64,000 nt of DNA from Limiplasma sp958448555 (GTDB lineage Bacteria; Bacillota; Clostridia; Christensenellales; Aristaeellaceae). The translations under genes and the position numbers were made by a program. Within the stretch, counting starts at the first letter, position 1. Every line of letters begins with the position of its first letter. The stretch lies in NCBI GenBank assembly GCA_958448555.1, contig CAUDEL010000001.1, positions 53,342 to 117,341 of the forward strand, written 5' to 3'. Shown here piece after piece: positions 61,553-64,000 of the stretch. Under the pieces are notes generated by a model that saw only the letters and a program-made list of their open reading frames with translations, ran no database searches and was not told the origin of the DNA.

Positions 61553-61816
61553 ATGGTCAAGGATTTTTTTATGCGCTGCGAGGACAGGTTTCCTGAGCGG
61601 CGGGCACAGCTGCGGCAGGTGTCCCTGGCGCTGTGCCGGGAGCGGATCAGCACCATGGAGCAGCTTTGCCGGCTCTTTCGGGAAGACCCCGAGGCGCTGG
61701 CGGGCATCCGTTCCATCGGCCGCAAGCGGCTGGAACTGATCGAACTGGTATACAGAACATACCAGGCCGACCGCCGTCCGGCACAGGAAAAAGAAAGACG
61801 GGAGGGAGCCCTTTGA
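61553..61816 (+). CDS. Small helix-hairpin-helix-like protein
   Basis: 87 residues from an ATG after GGAGGAG. The segment ISTMEQLCRLFREDPEALAG followed by IRSIGRKRLELIELV has the helix-hairpin-helix pattern of the RNA polymerase alpha C-terminal domain (I-x-T-x-x-L, then G-I/R-x-I-G-x-K-x-L). It may bind DNA or nucleotides non-specifically. Its stop codon overlaps the start of the next gene by one base (TGATG), so it is coupled to the oxidoreductase. Function unknown. Confidence 0.7.
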   Translation: MVKDFFMRCEDRFPERRAQLRQVSLALCRERISTMEQLCRLFREDPEALAGIRSIGRKRLELIELVYRTYQADRRPAQEKERREGAL

Positions 61817-63330
61817 TGTGGAGCGCCAACATTCCCCGACAGGAAGCCCGGCACTGCCTGCTGTGCCCGCAGGGTCCGTGTACGGCGGCCTGCCCGCACG
61901 ATCTGGACCCGGCGGGGCTGGTACGCAGCGTTCGCTTTGACAACATCGCCGGCGCGGCGGCGCGCCTGCCGCGGGAGGACCTGTGCGCCGGCTGCCCGGC
62001 CCCCTGCGAGGCGGCCTGCCTGCGGCCGGACGGCCCCGTGCGGATTCGCCGCCTGACCGCGGCCCTTCGCGGGGAGAGAGAAAACCTGGAGGAGCTGTGG
62101 GAGGGCGAGGTGGACCTGTCCAGCACGTTTTGCGGCGTCAGGCTGGAAAACCCCTTCCTGCTGTCCTCCTCGGTGGTGGCCAGCAGCTATGAGAAGATCG
62201 CCCGCGCCTTTGAGGCGGGCTGGGCGGGGGCGTGCTACAAGACCCTGTGCGACTTCATCCCCCGCGAGGCGTCCCCCCGCTACTCCGCCCTCTCGGGCGA
62301 TGGCTGCTTCTACGGCTTTAAGAACATCGAGCAGCTCTCCGCAAACCCGCTGGAGGAGGACCTCGCCATCATCCGCCGCCTGAAGCGGGACTACCCCGCC
62401 AAGGTGCTCATCGCCTCCATCATGGGCCGGGACGAGGCGGAATGGACCCGGCTGGCGCGCCTGGCGCAGGAGGCCGGGGCCGACATCGTGGAGTGCAACT
62501 TCTCCTGCCCCAACATGGAGCAGGACGGACTGGGCGTGGACGTGGGCCAGAGCCCGGAGGCGGTGGAGCGCTATACCGCCGCCGCCCGGCGCGGCTGCGC
62601 CATCCCCCTGCTGGCCAAGCTCACCCCCAACGTGGGCGACATGCGGCCCATGTCCCGGGCGGCCCGCCGTGGCGGCGCCGACGGGCTGGCCGCCATCAAC
62701 ACGGTCAAGAGCATCATGGGCATGAACCTGGACACCTACGCCACCAGCCCCTCGGTGCGCGGGCTGTCGGGCGTGGGCGGCTACTCGGGCAAAGCGGTCA
62801 AGCCCATCGCCCTTCGCTTCATCTGGGAGCTGGCCTCCGATCCCCAGTGGCCCGCCCCGCCCATCAGCGGCATGGGCGGCATCGAAACCTGGCGCGACGC
62901 GGTGGAGTTCATGCTGCTGGGCGCCGACCATGTGCAGGTCACCACCGCCGTCATGCAGTACGGCCTGCGCATCATCGACGATCTCCTCGAGGGCCTCACC
63001 CTCTACCTGCGGGAAAAGGCCCTGGCCCGCGTGAGCGACCTCAGGGGGCTGGGCGTGGAGAACGTGGCCGCCCTGGAGGCGCTGGAGCGGGAGAGCGTCC
63101 TGCTGCCACGCTTTGACCGCGGCCGCTGCGTGGGCTGCGGCCGCTGCGCCCTCTCCTGCCGGGACGGGGGCCACGAGGCCATCGCCATGCGAAGCGGCAG
63201 GCCCGTGATGGACCCCGCCGCCTGCGTGGGCTGCCATCTGTGCGTGCTGGTCTGTCCCGTGCGGGCCATCAGCGGCTTCGGCCGCCGGGTGGCGCCCCGG
63301 CAATCCCCCCGAAGGGAGGCATCGACATGA
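61816..63330 (+). CDS. PreA-like dihydropyrimidine dehydrogenase with an N-terminal Fe-S domain
   Basis: 504 residues. Residues 1-100 hold Cys clusters (HCLLCPQGPCTAACPHDLDP; CAGCPAPCEAACLRPDGPVR) of the alpha-helical Fe-S domain normally found at the start of GltD/PreT or eukaryotic DPD. Residues 105-415 form a dihydroorotate-dehydrogenase-like FMN barrel with the catalytic Cys in CNFSCPNM. Two [4Fe-4S] ferredoxin motifs end the protein (CVGCGRCALSC; CVGCHLCVLVCPVR). The FAD and NADPH domains that usually separate the first part from the barrel are missing, and no PreT gene is adjacent. It probably takes electrons from ferredoxin. The substrate could be uracil/thymine or another. Confidence 0.85.
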   Translation: MWSANIPRQEARHCLLCPQGPCTAACPHDLDPAGLVRSVRFDNIAGAAARLPREDLCAGCPAPCEAACLRPDGPVRIRRLTAALRGERENLEELWEGEVDLSSTFCGVRLENPFLLSSSVVASSYEKIARAFEAGWAGACYKTLCDFIPREASPRYSALSGDGCFYGFKNIEQLSANPLEEDLAIIRRLKRDYPAKVLIASIMGRDEAEWTRLARLAQEAGADIVECNFSCPNMEQDGLGVDVGQSPEAVERYTAAARRGCAIPLLAKLTPNVGDMRPMSRAARRGGADGLAAINTVKSIMGMNLDTYATSPSVRGLSGVGGYSGKAVKPIALRFIWELASDPQWPAPPISGMGGIETWRDAVEFMLLGADHVQVTTAVMQYGLRIIDDLLEGLTLYLREKALARVSDLRGLGVENVAALEALERESVLLPRFDRGRCVGCGRCALSCRDGGHEAIAMRSGRPVMDPAACVGCHLCVLVCPVRAISGFGRRVAPRQSPRREAST

Positions 63331-63749
63331 AGGAAATGTCCATTGACGCGACGGTGGAGAACATCGCGCCCGTGACCGAATTCGTAAACGGCGAGCTGGC
63401 GCTGCTGCGCTGCCCGGAGCGGGTCCGGCACCAGATCGACGTGGCCATCGACGAGCTGTTTGGCAACATCGCCCACTACGCCTACGATCCCGACGTGGGC
63501 CCCGCCACGGTGCGGGTGGAGGTGCTCAGGGAGCCCCTGGCGGTGGTCATCACCTTCATCGACCACGGCGTGCCCTATGATCCGCTCTCCCATGCGCAGC
63601 CCGACGTGCACGCCCCCCTTCAGGAGCGGCGGCCCGGCGGGCTGGGGATCTTCCTGGTCCGCAGGACCATGGACGACGTGAGCTACGAATACAAAAACGG
63701 CCAGAACATCCTCAGGATCAAAAAGCGTCTGGCAGAGGGAGAGGCGTAG
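63327..63749 (+). CDS. RsbW-like serine/threonine kinase or anti-sigma ATPase
   Basis: 140 residues, HATPase_c_2 fold. N box IDELFGNIAHYAY near 52-64, then DHGVPYDP (G1-like) and RPGGLGIFLVRRTMDDVSYE (G2). It follows the oxidoreductase by an ATGA overlap and would be followed by the broken HD-domain gene. RsbW-type proteins phosphorylate STAS-domain partners and hold sigma factors. Neither partner is in the window. Confidence 0.9.
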   Translation: MKEMSIDATVENIAPVTEFVNGELALLRCPERVRHQIDVAIDELFGNIAHYAYDPDVGPATVRVEVLREPLAVVITFIDHGVPYDPLSHAQPDVHAPLQERRPGGLGIFLVRRTMDDVSYEYKNGQNILRIKKRLAEGEA

Positions 63750-63750
63750 G

Positions 63751-63858
63751 ATGGGACGGTTGACCGACGCGATGAATTTTGCCATCGCTGCCCACGGCGA
63801 GGTGCGGCGAAAGGGGGACGGCCTTCCGGCCGTCCTCAGACCGTTGAAAAACCCCTGA
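63751..63858 (+). pseudogene. HD-domain (SpoT-like) hydrolase gene cut by a repeat
   Basis: 35 codons beginning one base after the previous stop. MGRLTDAMNFAIAAHGEVRR then KGDGLPAVLRPL is the start of HD proteins related to the RelA/SpoT hydrolase domain (A-H-x-x-Q-x-R-K-x-x-x-x-P-x-x-x-H-P-L). The usual His of H-P-L falls at the point where the repeat begins and reads Arg, and a stop follows five codons later. The rest of the gene may continue beyond the repeat, outside the window. Confidence 0.6.
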
Positions 63859-63998
63859 TTTTGGGGAGAGCCGCGTTTCTTGCGCCCTTCGGGCGCTCGC
63901 AACGCTCGCGAAAAATGCTGCGGCATAAGGCTTTGGGGCTCTGCCCCAAACCCCGGCAGGGGGATGATCCCCCTGCACCCCGCACTTTGTCAGCAGCT
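63836..63998 (-). repeat. Diverged copy 3 of the terminator-associated repeat
   Basis: Read on the minus strand it begins GCTGCTGACAAAGT, like copies 1 and 2, and ends TTTTTCAACGGTCTGA, near the TTTTTCGACAACCTGA of copy 1. The interior differs but again consists of stem-loops (for example TTTGGGGCAGAGCCCCAAA and CAGGGGGATCATCCCCCTG). It abuts a palindrome GACGGCCTTCCGGCCGTC (63817-63834) that lies in the broken HD-domain gene. The far flank is outside the window. Confidence 0.6.
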
Positions 63999-64000
63999 TG

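Overview
The window reads as chromosomal DNA of a GC-rich, anaerobic, spore-forming Firmicute (class Clostridia; a gut Christensenellales- or Oscillospirales-like organism is a guess from style only). The evidence is a split spoVT with a sigma-G-type promoter, a spoVB-like start next to it, a T-box ahead of pheST, a Bacillus-type PurR, radical-SAM sulfatase maturation, corrinoid methyl transfer and Gram-positive surface anchoring.

Layout. (1) 1-16.63 kb: the sporulation regulator gene spoVT is cut in two by a 15.9-kb element. Its 5' part (TTG start, sigma-G-like promoter) lies at 16.54-16.63 kb. Its 3' part lies at 0.17-0.64 kb and is fused in frame to the element's large serine recombinase. 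Both junctions share GGCGACC in the same reading frame, so excision would rebuild a SpoVT of about 184 residues. The rejoined element ends form an attP-like site with 16-bp inverted arms. Cargo: a sialic-acid-type uptake and catabolism operon (GntR regulator, ABC transporter, NanA-like lyase, AGE epimerase), a 1648-residue sortase-anchored adhesin, and a tyrosine recombinase beside a 372-bp promoter segment bounded by 17-bp inverted repeats. The last three form a phase-variation switch that appears to be OFF in this sequence. (2) 16.9-26.2 kb: housekeeping genes (pheST with T-box, purB, purR) and an ECF sigma factor with a membrane partner. (3) 26.2-30.5 kb: mfd and pth. Their order relative to spoVT and spoVB resembles the classical pth-mfd-spoVT-spoVB neighbourhood, with genes interposed. 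(4) 30.6-37.0 kb: a corrinoid-dependent methyltransferase operon with a PocR/AraC regulator and a reductive activase. (5) 37.0-47.1 kb: a hexuronate operon (TRAP transporter, uxuA, uxuB, uxaC and accessory sugar enzymes). (6) 47.4-52.5 kb: a Gld-type ABC exporter operon ending in a GntR regulator. (7) 52.6-63.8 kb: a collagen-like protein, an apparently degenerate sulfatase with its maturase, a secreted alkylsulfatase with a beta-propeller protein, an orphan GHKL kinase, a PreA-like oxidoreductase and an RsbW-like kinase. The window ends in an HD-domain gene broken by a repeat.

A second mobile-looking feature is a repeat of about 172 bp. In both complete copies it sits between two copies of the host terminator's stem-loop. 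A diverged third copy ends the window.

No rRNA, tRNA, CRISPR array or replication origin was seen. All family assignments come from reading motifs, not from searches.
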